A stretch of DNA of 64,000 bases from Treponema sp. JC4 (GCF_000260795.1 NZ_AJGU01000010.1:1-64000), one strand, 5' to 3'. Positions 1-7,921 are shown, counted from the first letter of the stretch. Notes: generated by a model from the letters alone, not told the origin. A program made the numbers and translations.

Positions 1-15
1 AACCATGATTAAAAT

Positions 16-125
16 ACTGGTGGCCATAGTGGAGAGGCAATACCCGTTCCCATACCGAACACGGAAGTCAAGCTCTCTTACGCCGATGATACTGCTCTTC
101 AGCGGGAAAGTAGGTAGCTGCCAGT
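16..125 (+). rRNA. rrf: 5S ribosomal RNA
   Basis: The stretch has the bacterial 5S layout. The 5' end CTGGTGGC (17-24) pairs with the 3' end GCTGCCAG (117-124). Between them lies the conserved CCGAACACGGAAGT block (about 55-69) and the GCGGGAAAGTAGGT segment near the 3' end. Length is about 110 nt, normal for bacterial 5S. The rest of the rRNA operon (16S, 23S) would lie upstream, outside the window. A short hairpin plus U-run follows at 155-180. Exact ends are inferred from the terminal helix. Confidence 0.95.
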
Positions 126-480
126 TTTTTTTATTTAACTTACTTTTTTCAAGGCTCCCTAAAACTTGGGAGTTTTTCTTTTTAACCCGCTGAAGAGCAG
201 TGTAGGACCCCTAGAGCGCCGGAGGCGCGAGCGGCCGGCAGTGCGTAGCACTGGCGGGTAAGCAGGAGCTTTGCTCCTGCGACGAAAGCAGGTAGCTGCC
301 AGTTTTTTTATTTAACTTACTTTTTTCAAGGCTCCCTAAAACTTGGGAGTTTTATTTTTTAACTTTCCCGCTGAAGAGCAGTGTAGGGAGCCTAGAGCGC
401 CTGGAAGGCGCGAGCGCTCACAAGCGGCCTGCAGCCGCTTGTGAGTAAGCAGACGCATAGCGGCTGCGACGGAAAGTAGT
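106..480 (+). repeat. Tandem repeats of the 5S tail and terminator with antisense 5S arm
   Basis: The 5S 3' end plus terminator (about 112-178) is repeated at about 290-356, a period of 178 bp. Each unit then carries an inverted copy of part of the 5S gene: CCCGCTGAAGAGCAGT at 186-201 and again at 367-382. The second is part of a 21-bp perfect inverted match to 5S positions 91-111. Each unit continues with a common scaffold (CCTAGAGCGCC, GTAAGCAG, CTGCGAC) that holds different perfect hairpins: 262-269/273-280 in unit 1, 417-428/434-445 in unit 2. No protein-coding gene is visible. A third partial unit starts near 468. Confidence 0.75.
153..180 (+). terminator. rRNA operon terminator, first copy
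   Basis: A CTCCC/GGGAG stem (155-159 with 168-172) is followed by a U-rich tract (173-180), about 30 nt after the 5S gene. The same hairpin is repeated 178 bp downstream. Confidence 0.7.
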
Positions 481-618
481 GTAGGGAGTTTGAACTCCAT
501 GTTGTAAATCAGTGCTTCTGACGTAACTGCCTGTGAGTCACAAGACTTAAAATTTATCAGATTAGACTTCCAATTTTGATGCTTTCACAAGCACCAGTCT
601 GTTCTCTAAAAATAATAG

Positions 619-658
619 ACTTCCCTTTATCAGCTTTGCCTTGGGAAGTTTTATTTTC
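619..658 (+). terminator. Rho-independent terminator
   Basis: An ACTTCCC/GGGAAGT stem (619-625 with 643-649) is followed by a TTTTATTTT tract. It sits after the 5S repeat array and before the convergent lipoprotein gene. Positions 480-618 show no gene. Confidence 0.6.
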
Positions 659-700
659 AATTTTGAAGCTTTTAATAAAATTCGTCCTCTCCACATAGAT

Positions 701-1117
701 TTACCAAAGTTGCTTAAATCCCAGTGAATACAAATCATAAGTATGAATTGAAGAATAATCTGAAAGACCTTTACCTTTTAGATATTTTTTTGTGCGGTTA
801 ATTTCAATTTTGACAGAATCCGGATTATCAGGATCATAAATAAAAGCTGCATTATTTTTTAAAAGGTAAGTTCCCTGACTGAATAATATATGTTCTTTCT
901 CTACTTCAGCATACTGATCAAACGTGTTGTCGCTGTAGTATATCCACAATGTATCAATTAAATTGTCCTCATTATCTGAAAAAGGTTGTTTATCAATTCC
1001 AGAAAAAATTGCAATTATGTGTTTTTCTTCTTCTGTTTTTACGTTCTTTTTATTACATGAAACAAGTCCTGAAACTAGAAGAATTGTTGCAAATATAATT
1101 GAAATATGTTTTTTCAT
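701..1117 (-). CDS. Small predicted lipoprotein, function unknown
   Basis: 138 aa. The N-terminus has two lysines, a hydrophobic stretch and a lipobox-like LVSC with Cys21, so export and lipidation are likely. The mature part is acidic and polar, and I recognise no domain. The start is supported by a GAGG ribosome-binding site and a strong promoter 23-50 nt upstream. It is a single-gene unit, convergent with the rRNA operon. It could be a species-specific surface or periplasmic lipoprotein; no function can be assigned. Confidence 0.7.
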   Translation of the reverse strand: MKKHISIIFATILLVSGLVSCNKKNVKTEEEKHIIAIFSGIDKQPFSDNEDNLIDTLWIYYSDNTFDQYAEVEKEHILFSQGTYLLKNNAAFIYDPDNPDSVKIEINRTKKYLKGKGLSDYSSIHTYDLYSLGFKQLW

Positions 1118-1139
1118 AGAAAAATCCTCACTGTAAAAA

Positions 1140-1167
1140 ATTATAACATAGGGAAAGTTTAAGTCAA
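1140..1167 (-). promoter_or_regulatory. Sigma-70-type promoter of the 701-1117 lipoprotein gene
   Basis: On the minus strand, TTGACT (1162-1167) and a perfect TATAAT (1140-1145) are separated by 16 bp. The start codon lies 22 nt downstream of the -10 box. Confidence 0.75.
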
Positions 1168-1180
1168 AAATTTTTGATGG

Positions 1181-1275
1181 CAGCAGGCGGGAGAAACGGA
1201 GGGCTTGTTCGGGAGCGGAGCGGACGAATGAGCGTCAGCGAACCCGTAGTTGCGACTGGGAACGGCGACTCGCCT
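1181..1275. repeat. GC-rich intergenic island
   Basis: A stretch much richer in G+C than its AT-rich flanks, with no open reading frame I would call. It resembles the other GC-rich islands of this window (near 205-480, 8780-8860 and between the genes of 21540-25700). It separates two divergent transcription units. Confidence 0.45.
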
Positions 1276-1366
1276 ATGTTTTCTTAAAAATGACAGACTT
1301 TGACTAAGTTTTGGGTAAAAAATGAATAAAAGTTGGTTAAATGTGGCGAAAAATGAAAGAAAATGA

Positions 1367-1394
1367 TTGACAATGAACGAATGTGAGTTAAAAT
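1367..1394 (+). promoter_or_regulatory. Sigma-70-type promoter of the sugar-binding protein / fru operon
   Basis: TTGACA (1367-1372) and TAAAAT (1389-1394) are 16 bp apart. Predicted transcription start is about 1401, giving a leader of about 58 nt before the ATG at 1459. The promoter lies within a run of short ATGA-containing repeats (1290-1417). Confidence 0.65.
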
Positions 1395-1458
1395 GAATTC
1401 TAGAATGAACGAGAATGACAGGAGGACGTCAAAATCGTTCAAAATAGGAGTTATTTTT

Positions 1459-2544
1459 ATGAAAAAAACATTAGTTAAAATGGTTTTGGCCGGGGCTATG
1501 GCTTTGAGTTTTATGAGCTGCGGCAAAAAGAAAGTTGACATTGGAATCGTTCTTCCAACTAACGCAGAACCTCGCTGGAGTCGTGAGGGTGAAAATTTTG
1601 CTGCTCTTGTAAAGGACAAGTTTTCTGCTGAAATTATGTACAGCCAGAGAAGCTCGGATCTTGAGCGCACAAACATCGACTCGCTCATTAACAAGGGAAT
1701 GAAGGTTCTTATTATTTCTACACCGGAATCTACTGCTGCTGCTTCTGCTATCGAAGAGGCTCACAAAAATGGCGTAACTGTTATCTGTTATGACCGTCTC
1801 ATTTTGAATACTGATGCTGTAGACTACTTTGTAACTTTTAACTTCCACAAAGTTGGTATGGCTCAGGCTCAGTATCTTCTTGATAAAACTGTACCTGGCA
1901 GCAAGGGAAACTCTTTGTTCCTCTACGCTGGTGCTCCATCTGATAACAATGCTTTCCTTATTTTTGGCGGTGCCTGGGAAGTTTTGCAGCCTAAAATTGT
2001 TGACGGAACTTTTGTAATCCGTAACTCAAGCAAGGCTGTTGCTCTTCAGAATAAAAAAGAGCTTACACGTGCTGAAATGGCTGAAATCATCGATCAGATT
2101 ACTACTGACTGGGATTTTGATGTTGCTAAAAAACGCGCTGCTGATAACCTGACTATGCTTAAGGACAGCGAAAAGGGTGTTTGCTATGTACTTTCTCCTA
2201 ATGATGGTACTGCACGTTCTATGGGTGATGAATTTGCAAAGGATTCAGCTGTAACAAAATACTACACAACTGGTCTTGATGCTGAACTTGCTTCTTTGCA
2301 GTACATCGTTGACGGTAAGCAATCTATGACTGTATTCAACGATACAGATACTCTTGAAAAAGACGTTCTTGAACTTGCTTCTAAGATTCTTGCCGGTCAG
2401 CGTCCTACTATGACTGCTTTCAGTGATAACGGTAAGAAAAAGGTTCCTGCTCAGCAGTCGGCTATTACTGCAATTGATAAAGACAATATTCAGAAATTAA
2501 TTGATATTGACTATAATGGTGCTAAGACAAAATTACAGATGTAA
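1459..2544 (+). CDS. Sugar-binding lipoprotein, periplasmic binding protein type 1 (XylF/RbsB-like)
   Basis: 361 aa from the ATG at 1459, chosen for its AGGAG site at 1446-1450 and the signal peptide that follows. The in-frame ATG at 1393 would add 22 unlikely residues and lies on the -10 box. A lipobox-like SFMSC anchors it outside the cytoplasmic membrane. The mature protein has the two-lobed sugar-binding pattern of xylose/ribose/galactose receptors (DIGIVLP, a STPESTAAA-like loop, TGLDAEL). Such proteins normally feed ABC importers or chemoreceptors. Here there is no ABC permease or ATPase; a DeoR regulator, 1-phosphofructokinase and fructose PTS permease follow. Its job in fructose sensing or delivery is inferred. 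Confidence 0.8.
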   Translation: MKKTLVKMVLAGAMALSFMSCGKKKVDIGIVLPTNAEPRWSREGENFAALVKDKFSAEIMYSQRSSDLERTNIDSLINKGMKVLIISTPESTAAASAIEEAHKNGVTVICYDRLILNTDAVDYFVTFNFHKVGMAQAQYLLDKTVPGSKGNSLFLYAGAPSDNNAFLIFGGAWEVLQPKIVDGTFVIRNSSKAVALQNKKELTRAEMAEIIDQITTDWDFDVAKKRAADNLTMLKDSEKGVCYVLSPNDGTARSMGDEFAKDSAVTKYYTTGLDAELASLQYIVDGKQSMTVFNDTDTLEKDVLELASKILAGQRPTMTAFSDNGKKKVPAQQSAITAIDKDNIQKLIDIDYNGAKTKLQM

Positions 2545-2558
2545 TTTAAGTTAAAAAC

Positions 2559-2580
2559 GGCGGGTCCTTCGGGACTCGCC
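2559..2580 (+). promoter_or_regulatory. UUCG-capped intercistronic hairpin
   Basis: A 9-bp stem (2559-2567 with 2572-2580, one G-U pair) is closed by a C(UUCG)G tetraloop. It lies between the stop of the binding-protein gene and the start of the DeoR gene. No U-run follows directly. It probably stabilises the 3' end of the upstream message or attenuates downstream expression, so the lipoprotein would be made in excess. Confidence 0.6.
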
Positions 2581-2598
2581 CGCACCAGGAGTTTTTTT

Positions 2599-3354
2599 AT
2601 GCTTTCAGAAGCCAGACAGAGTAAAATCGTAAATCTTGTAAATGAAAACCGCAGTATGACCATCCAGATGCTGATGAAGGAACTGGATACGTCGGAATCT
2701 ACTATCCGTCGGGATTTGAATGAGCTTGATGCTCAGGGCAGAATTGAAAAGGTTTACGGCGGTGCAATCGCTAAAGATATTACTTTTTCACGCAGGGATG
2801 AAAGCGTAAATTTCAGAAAAGAACAGAATAAAGATTCAAAAATTGCAATTGCAAAATATGCTGCATCGCTCATCAATGATGATGATTTTGTTTATCTGGA
2901 TGCAGGTACTACTACGGAACTTATGATTCCTTTTATTACGGCAAAAAATGCCACTTTTGTAACAAACGGATTTTCGCACGCAAGAAAGCTTTCTGAAGCA
3001 GGTTTTTTAACGTACATTCTTGGCGGCGAAATCAAATTTCCAACTGAAGCTGTGGTTGGAGAAGAGGCTATCCTCACACTTTTTAAGTATCATTTTACCA
3101 AGGGCTTTTGGGGCAGCAACGGCGTAACACCTTCGGGGGGCTTCAGCACTCCGGACGTAAAGGAAGCCCTTGTAAAACAAATGTCTATGAACCGCACCCG
3201 CGAGCGTTATGTGCTTTGTGATGCTACAAAGTTTTCGCAGATTTCTTGTGTTACTTTTGCGGATTTTTCTGATGCAACTGTAATTACTTCTAGTCTGGGA
3301 GATGATTCTCAGGGCTATCGTTCATATAACAATGTAATTGAGGTAAAAGACTGA
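2599..3354 (+). CDS. DeoR-family transcriptional regulator (fructose operon)
   Basis: 251 aa. The N-terminal winged HTH (about residues 3-57) has the DeoR signature: IVNLVNENRSMTIQMLMKEL, then STIRRDLNEL, then a GGA loop. The C-terminal DeoRC sugar-phosphate sensor domain includes DAGTTTELMIP (about 98-108), TNG (about 121-123) and GGE. Family members sense phosphorylated sugars; the neighbours suggest fructose-1-phosphate. It is translated from an AGGAG site at 2588-2592. Its stop overlaps the fruK start by one base (TGATG), so the two are translationally coupled. Autoregulation of the operon is likely but no operator was identified. Confidence 0.88.
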   Translation: MLSEARQSKIVNLVNENRSMTIQMLMKELDTSESTIRRDLNELDAQGRIEKVYGGAIAKDITFSRRDESVNFRKEQNKDSKIAIAKYAASLINDDDFVYLDAGTTTELMIPFITAKNATFVTNGFSHARKLSEAGFLTYILGGEIKFPTEAVVGEEAILTLFKYHFTKGFWGSNGVTPSGGFSTPDVKEALVKQMSMNRTRERYVLCDATKFSQISCVTFADFSDATVITSSLGDDSQGYRSYNNVIEVKD

Positions 3355-4268
3355 TGATTTATACTTTGACGGTAAATCCATCTTTGGATTATATAGTTGA
3401 CGTTGAGCATTTTCAGACGGGGGCAGTAAACCGTACTAAAGCTGAAAAGATTTTTCCGGGCGGAAAGGGAATTAATGTTTCTATTGTCTTGCAGAATCTT
3501 GGTTTTAAGAATAAGGCCTTGGGCTTTACGGCGGGCTTTACGGGAAATCAGATTGAAAAACTGCTTTGTGAAAAAGATGTAGACTGTGATTTTATCAGAG
3601 TTGAAAATGGTTTTTCCCGCATTAATGTAAAACTTCGTTCTGACAAGGAATCGGAAATTAACGGTCAGGGACCTTCTATCGGACAGGCTGATATCGATGC
3701 TCTTTTTGAAAAGCTTGATAAGCTTTCTAAGGATGATGCTCTTGTTCTTGCTGGAAGTATTCCCCAGACTCTTCCTCAGACTTTTTACAGCGACATTATG
3801 GCCCGGCTTGAATCTAAGGGAGTTCGTTTTGTAGTTGATGCAACCCGGGATTTATTAAAGAAATCTCTTGCCTATAAGCCTTTCCTTGTAAAACCTAATA
3901 ATCATGAACTGGGAGAGATTTTTGGCGTGGAACTAAAAACCCGTGATGAGGTTATTCCTTATGCCCTTAAGTTTAAGGAAATGGGAGCTCAGAATGTTCT
4001 CGTTTCTATGGCGGGGCAGGGTGCTGTTCTTGCGGCTGCTGACGGTAACATTTATCAGGGGCCTGCGCCGGAATGTAAACTTGTAAACTCTGTCGGGGCG
4101 GGCGACTCAATGGTTGCCGGCTTTATTGCAGGTTATATAAAGAGTGGTTCTTATAAAGAAGCCTTGAAAATGGGTCTTTGTACGGGAACTGCAAGTGCCG
4201 CTTCTGAAGAGCTGGCAACAAAATCGGATGTAGAGAAAATTATTTCGTCGTATAAAGCGCTTGATTAG
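3354..4268 (+). CDS. fruK: 1-phosphofructokinase
   Basis: 304 aa, normal for the PfkB family. It converts fructose-1-phosphate to fructose-1,6-bisphosphate with ATP. Both PfkB signatures are present: PGGKGINVS near residues 36-44 and NSVGAGDSMVAGF near 245-257, where the GAGD aspartate is the catalytic base. The start overlaps the stop of the DeoR gene by one base. The PTS permease that makes its substrate starts 63 nt downstream. Context and sequence favour 1-phosphofructokinase over tagatose-6-phosphate kinase. Confidence 0.92.
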   Translation: MIYTLTVNPSLDYIVDVEHFQTGAVNRTKAEKIFPGGKGINVSIVLQNLGFKNKALGFTAGFTGNQIEKLLCEKDVDCDFIRVENGFSRINVKLRSDKESEINGQGPSIGQADIDALFEKLDKLSKDDALVLAGSIPQTLPQTFYSDIMARLESKGVRFVVDATRDLLKKSLAYKPFLVKPNNHELGEIFGVELKTRDEVIPYALKFKEMGAQNVLVSMAGQGAVLAAADGNIYQGPAPECKLVNSVGAGDSMVAGFIAGYIKSGSYKEALKMGLCTGTASAASEELATKSDVEKIISSYKALD

Positions 4269-4331
4269 TTTTGGAGGACTCTTCGGGGGCTTTTTATAGA
4301 AAAAGTTTTCATAAGAAAAATAGGAGGAATT

Positions 4332-6209
4332 ATGAGAATCAAAGATTTGTTGAATCCGGCTTGCATTAAGCTTAACGGATCTGCAAAAAACAAAGCTGAT
4401 GCCATTGAACAGATGGTTGCTCTTATGGCAAAAAGCGGAAACATTAGTGATGTAGAAGTTTATCACAAGGGTGTTCTTGCCCGTGAAGAAGAAAGTACAA
4501 CTGCCGTTGGTGAAGGCGTTGCAATTCCGCACTGTAAGAGCGACAGCGTAAAGGCTCCATGTCTTGCCGCAATGACTCTTCCTGCCGGAGTTGATTATGA
4601 TGCTCCTGACGGAGAGCCTGTAAAGGTTGTTTTCCTTATTGCTGCTCCTAATACTAAAGAGAATGTTCACGTTGATGTTTTGAGTAAGCTTTCGGTTCTG
4701 CTCTTGGATGAAAACTTTACTTCATCTCTTTTGAAGGTAGATTCTGTTGAGAAATTTATTGCAGCTGTTGATGCAGCGGAAACTGCAAGAGATGCTGCCG
4801 ACGCTGCACAGAATGGTTCATCGGAAGGAGCTAAAATTCTTGCTGTTACAGCTTGTCCTACAGGTATTGCCCATACTTATATGGCTGAAGAAAACCTGAA
4901 AAAGGCTGCTGACCGCGCTGGAGTTACAATTAAAGTTGAAACACGTGGTTCTTCTGGTACAAAGAATGAATTGACTGCGGCTGAAATTGCAGGTGCCACT
5001 GCAATTATTGTTGCTGCTGACGTAAACGTTCCTATGGGACGCTTCAACGGCAAAAAAGTTATTCAGTGCCGTGTTGCAGAGGGAATTAATAAAAGCGATG
5101 AGCTTGTTTCAAAAGCATTAAAAGGAGACCTGCCTGTGTTTACTGCAAAAACATCTGATACAGAAAAGAAAGCTGGTGGAAATTCAGCTTATAAGCACCT
5201 TATGACTGGTGTTTCACATATGCTTCCATTCGTAGTTGGCGGCGGTATTCTTATTGCTCTTGCCTTCCTCTTTGACGGTATCTACTGTAAGATGAACGGA
5301 ATTACTCCTGACGGAACTTTTGGTTCTATGCTCCCTATTTCTGCCTTCCTTAAAGGAAAAGTTGGTGGAGTTGCCTTCGGCTTTATGCTTCCTGTTCTGG
5401 CAGGTTTTATTGCTTACAGTATCGCTGACCGTCCTGGTCTTGCTCTTGGTTTCCTTGGCGGTGCAATGGCTGCTAACGGAACATCGGGCTTCCTTGGTGC
5501 TCTTGTAGCAGGTTTCTTTGCAGGATATACCTGTCTTTTGCTGAAGAAATGGTTCAGTGCTCTTCCTAAGAGTCTTGATGGTCTTAAACCAGTTCTTATC
5601 TATCCTTTGATTGGTATGGTAATTGTAGGACTTGGCATGAACTACATTGTTGAGCCGATTGTAGGTGCAATTAACAGCTGGATGAATGCTGGTCTTAATC
5701 ATATCAGCGGAACCAGCGCTATTCTTCTTGGTCTTATTCTTGGCGGAATGATGGCTGTTGATATGGGTGGTCCTGTAAACAAGGCTGCTTACGTTTTTGC
5801 AACTGGTATGCTTGCTGAAGGTCACTATAATATTATGGCTGCTGTAATGGTTGGCGGAATGGTTCCACCTATTGCAATTGCCCTTGCAACAATCATTTTC
5901 AAGAATAAATTCACAGAAGAAGAAAGAAAGGCTGGTCCTGTAAACTTCATTATGGGCTTCTCTTTCATCACTGAAGGTGCAATTCCTTATGCTGCTGCTG
6001 ACCCGGCTCATGTTCTTCCTTCTTGTATTGTAGGCTCTGCTGTTTCCGGTGCTCTTTCTATGGCATTTAAATGTACTTTGATGGCTCCTCATGGCGGTAT
6101 TTTCGTATTCCCTGTAGTTGGAAATCCTGTTATGTACATTGTAGCTCTTTTGATTGGTTCTGCTGTTACCTGCTTAATGTTAGGAACTTTAAAGAAAGAC
6201 GCAGCATAA
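4332..6209 (+). CDS. fruA: PTS fructose transporter, fused EIIA-EIIB-EIIC
   Basis: 625 aa. Three PTS domains in order: EIIA with the phosphorylated His67 in GEGVAIPHCKS; EIIB with Cys175 in TACPTGIAHTYMAEE, preceded by an Ala/Asp-rich linker (about 147-165); and EIIC from about residue 280 to the end, a multi-span membrane domain. It imports fructose and phosphorylates it at C1 using phosphate from HPr, which must be encoded elsewhere. A strong AGGAGGA site precedes the ATG. It is the last gene of the operon and is followed by a terminator. Confidence 0.95.
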   Translation: MRIKDLLNPACIKLNGSAKNKADAIEQMVALMAKSGNISDVEVYHKGVLAREEESTTAVGEGVAIPHCKSDSVKAPCLAAMTLPAGVDYDAPDGEPVKVVFLIAAPNTKENVHVDVLSKLSVLLLDENFTSSLLKVDSVEKFIAAVDAAETARDAADAAQNGSSEGAKILAVTACPTGIAHTYMAEENLKKAADRAGVTIKVETRGSSGTKNELTAAEIAGATAIIVAADVNVPMGRFNGKKVIQCRVAEGINKSDELVSKALKGDLPVFTAKTSDTEKKAGGNSAYKHLMTGVSHMLPFVVGGGILIALAFLFDGIYCKMNGITPDGTFGSMLPISAFLKGKVGGVAFGFMLPVLAGFIAYSIADRPGLALGFLGGAMAANGTSGFLGALVAGFFAGYTCLLLKKWFSALPKSLDGLKPVLIYPLIGMVIVGLGMNYIVEPIVGAINSWMNAGLNHISGTSAILLGLILGGMMAVDMGGPVNKAAYVFATGMLAEGHYNIMAAVMVGGMVPPIAIALATIIFKNKFTEEERKAGPVNFIMGFSFITEGAIPYAAADPAHVLPSCIVGSAVSGALSMAFKCTLMAPHGGIFVFPVVGNPVMYIVALLIGSAVTCLMLGTLKKDAA

Positions 6210-6243
6210 AAATGTTGTCCACAATTTGCAGTTAACCTATGCT

Positions 6244-6277
6244 GCCACGCAACTTTACATTCGCAAAGTTGCGTGGC
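6244..6277. repeat. 13-bp perfect inverted repeat
   Basis: GCCACGCAACTTT (6244-6256) pairs with its exact complement at 6265-6277 around an 8-nt loop. No U-run follows on either strand, so it is not a classical terminator. It lies 34 bp after fruA and 50 bp before the real terminator and may protect the fruA mRNA 3' end. Confidence 0.6.
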
Positions 6278-6326
6278 AAGGTTTGTAAAAGGTTTGTAAA
6301 ACTTTTGTAATAATAAATCCTCTGTT

Positions 6327-6363
6327 CGGGTCATAAAGAAGTTTTCTTTATGACCCTTTTTTT
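6327..6363 (+). terminator. fru operon terminator
   Basis: A GGGTCATAAAG/CTTTATGACCC hairpin (stem from 6328 to about 6355) is followed by a run of T residues up to 6363. It is oriented to stop transcription from fruA before the convergent cysK gene. Confidence 0.9.
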
Positions 6364-6369
6364 TAAGGA

Positions 6370-7308
6370 TTAGTTGTTGCTGAAGAGTGGAGTTGAAAGG
6401 TAGCGGTCACCTGAATCCGGGAGAAGAACTACGATATTCTTTCCTTTGTTTTCAGGGCGGGCAGCAACGATACTTGCAGCCTTGAGTGCGGCACCACTTG
6501 AGATACCGACAAGGATTCCTTCGCTCTGTGCAAATTTGCGTCCTTCTGTGAAGGCATCTTCGTTTTCAATTGTGATGATTTCGTCGTAGATTTTTGTATT
6601 CAAAACATCTGGAACAAAACCAGCACCGATTCCCTGGATTTTATGAGGACCGGCTTCTCCCTTTGACAATACTGGGCTTGTAGCTGGTTCAACGGCGATA
6701 ACTTTTACATTTGGATTCTGTTCCTTAAGATATTCACCAACACCAGTAACAGTTCCGCCAGTTCCTACGCCGGCAATGAAAATATCAACTTTTCCGTCTG
6801 TCTGTTTCCAGATTTCAGGTCCTGTTGTCTTTTTATGAATTGCAGGGTTTGCAGGGTTTACAAACTGTCCTGCGATGATTGAACCAGGAGTTGCAGCGTG
6901 AAGCTCTTCTGCCTTAGCGATTGCTCCTTTCATTCCTTTTGCGCCTTCTGTAAGAACAATTTCTGCACCGTAAGCTTTAAGAAGGTTTCTGCGTTCAACA
7001 CTCATTGTGTCCGGAAGGGTAAGAATAGCGTGATATCCTTTAGCTGCTGCAACAGCTGCAAGGCCAATACCGGTATTACCAGAAGTTGGTTCGATGATTG
7101 TAGCACCAGGTTTTAAGATTCCTTTTGCTTCTGCATCTTCAATCATTGCAAGGGCAACGCGGTCTTTAACACTTCCTGCAGGATTTAAATATTCAAGTTT
7201 TGCAAGAATCTTTGCATCTTTGATATCTGATGCCTTTGCATAGCCGTTTAACTGTAAAAGCGGTGTTCCGCCAATCAATTCCAATGCGCTCTGTTTTATA
7301 TCTGCCAT
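6370..7308 (-). CDS. cysK: Cysteine synthase A (O-acetylserine sulfhydrylase)
   Basis: 312 aa, typical length. It makes L-cysteine from O-acetylserine and sulfide with pyridoxal phosphate. The PLP lysine is Lys48 in NPAGSVKDR. The PLP phosphate/substrate loop TSGNTG is at 75-80, and the GGTVTGVG phosphate-binding loop is near 180. An AGGAG site precedes the ATG. It is a single-gene unit with its own promoter (7384-7411). No cysE is nearby. CysK versus CysM cannot be fully separated by eye, but motifs and length favour CysK. Confidence 0.94.
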   Translation of the reverse strand: MADIKQSALELIGGTPLLQLNGYAKASDIKDAKILAKLEYLNPAGSVKDRVALAMIEDAEAKGILKPGATIIEPTSGNTGIGLAAVAAAKGYHAILTLPDTMSVERRNLLKAYGAEIVLTEGAKGMKGAIAKAEELHAATPGSIIAGQFVNPANPAIHKKTTGPEIWKQTDGKVDIFIAGVGTGGTVTGVGEYLKEQNPNVKVIAVEPATSPVLSKGEAGPHKIQGIGAGFVPDVLNTKIYDEIITIENEDAFTEGRKFAQSEGILVGISSGAALKAASIVAARPENKGKNIVVLLPDSGDRYLSTPLFSNN

Positions 7309-7352
7309 AGTCTGCTCCTGTCTGCCGTTGTCCGGCCAGTTTTTTTTTGATT

Positions 7353-7417
7353 ACCCATTATGTTAGTAGGTTTTGTAATTTTAATTTTATATTATTTCCC
7401 TACTTTGTCAATAGGTA
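7353..7417 (-). promoter_or_regulatory. cysK promoter with flanking CCTA...TAGG repeats
   Basis: On the minus strand, TTGACA (7406-7411) and TAAAAT (7384-7389) are 16 bp apart. The -35 box lies inside CCTATTGACAAAGTAGG, a CCTA/TAGG dyad. A related dyad, ACCTACTAACATAATGGGT, lies between the -10 box and the gene. Such dyads resemble operators of Rrf2-family (CymR/IscR-like) regulators of cysteine metabolism. The regulator assignment is inference. Confidence 0.55.
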
Positions 7418-7483
7418 ATTAAACGGAAAGTGAAAAAATATGAAGGGTAGTGGGGGATTCGGCTTTCAGTCGAAGACGTTGGT

Positions 7484-7521
7484 TAAAAAATAAAAGAACT
7501 CCTAATTTCTTAGAAGTTCTT
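7484..7521 (-). terminator. Terminator after tRNA-Pro
   Basis: On the minus strand, an AAGAACT...AGTTCTT hairpin (7494-7521) is followed by a U-rich tract. It begins about 10 nt after the tRNA 3' end. Confidence 0.75.
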
Positions 7522-7530
7522 ATTAAAATA

Positions 7531-7603
7531 TCGGGTATACTGGATTCGAACCAGCGACCTCAACGTCCCGAACGTCGCGCGCTACCAGCTGCGCTAATAC
7601 CCG
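7531..7603 (-). tRNA. tRNA-Pro (CGG anticodon)
   Basis: A complete cloverleaf on the minus strand: acceptor CGGGTAT/ATACCCG, D-arm GCGC...GCGC, anticodon stem CGACG/CGTTG with loop TTCGGGA (anticodon CGG), and T-arm CTGG-TTCGAAT-CCAG. The discriminator base is A. CCA is not encoded. Copies of its 5' half lie immediately upstream. Confidence 0.93.
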
Positions 7604-7902
7604 TAAAAAAAATATAAAATAAGGCAGGAGTATGAAGGTCGCTGGAAGCGACATCAAAGTCCCGAACCTGAAAATAGAAAATCCGTTAAAAAACAGGCTG
7701 CGACAGCGGGCTGTTTTAGGATTTACTTACGAAAATCGCGCTACCAGCTGCGCTAATACCCGTAAAAAAAATATAAAATAAGGCAGGAGTATGAAGGTCG
7801 CTGGAAGCGACATCAAAGTCCCGAACCTGAAAATAGAAAATCCGTTAAAAAACAGGCTGCGACAGCGGGCTGTTTTAGGATTTACCAAACTTCGCGCTAC
7901 CA
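7578..7902 (-). repeat. Tandem duplication containing the 5' half of tRNA-Pro
   Basis: A unit starting CGCGCTACCA occurs at 7578, 7737 and, truncated, at 7893 (periods of 159 and 156 bp). Each full unit holds, on the minus strand, the first half of tRNA-Pro up to the D-arm, a tRNA-like remnant around GTTCGGGACTTTGA that resembles the anticodon/variable region, and a CAG/CTG-rich hairpin followed by six T residues. Junctions differ by 8-11 nt. None of the copies could fold into a full tRNA. They look like tRNA gene debris from unequal recombination. Confidence 0.8.
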
Positions 7903-7921
7903 AGAAAAGGGTAGTCACAAA

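Noticed and set aside
5214-6092. Long open frame antisense to fruA (292 codons)
   Set aside because: Shadow of a strongly supported PTS gene; composition rich in Ser/Asn/Cys and no ribosome site.
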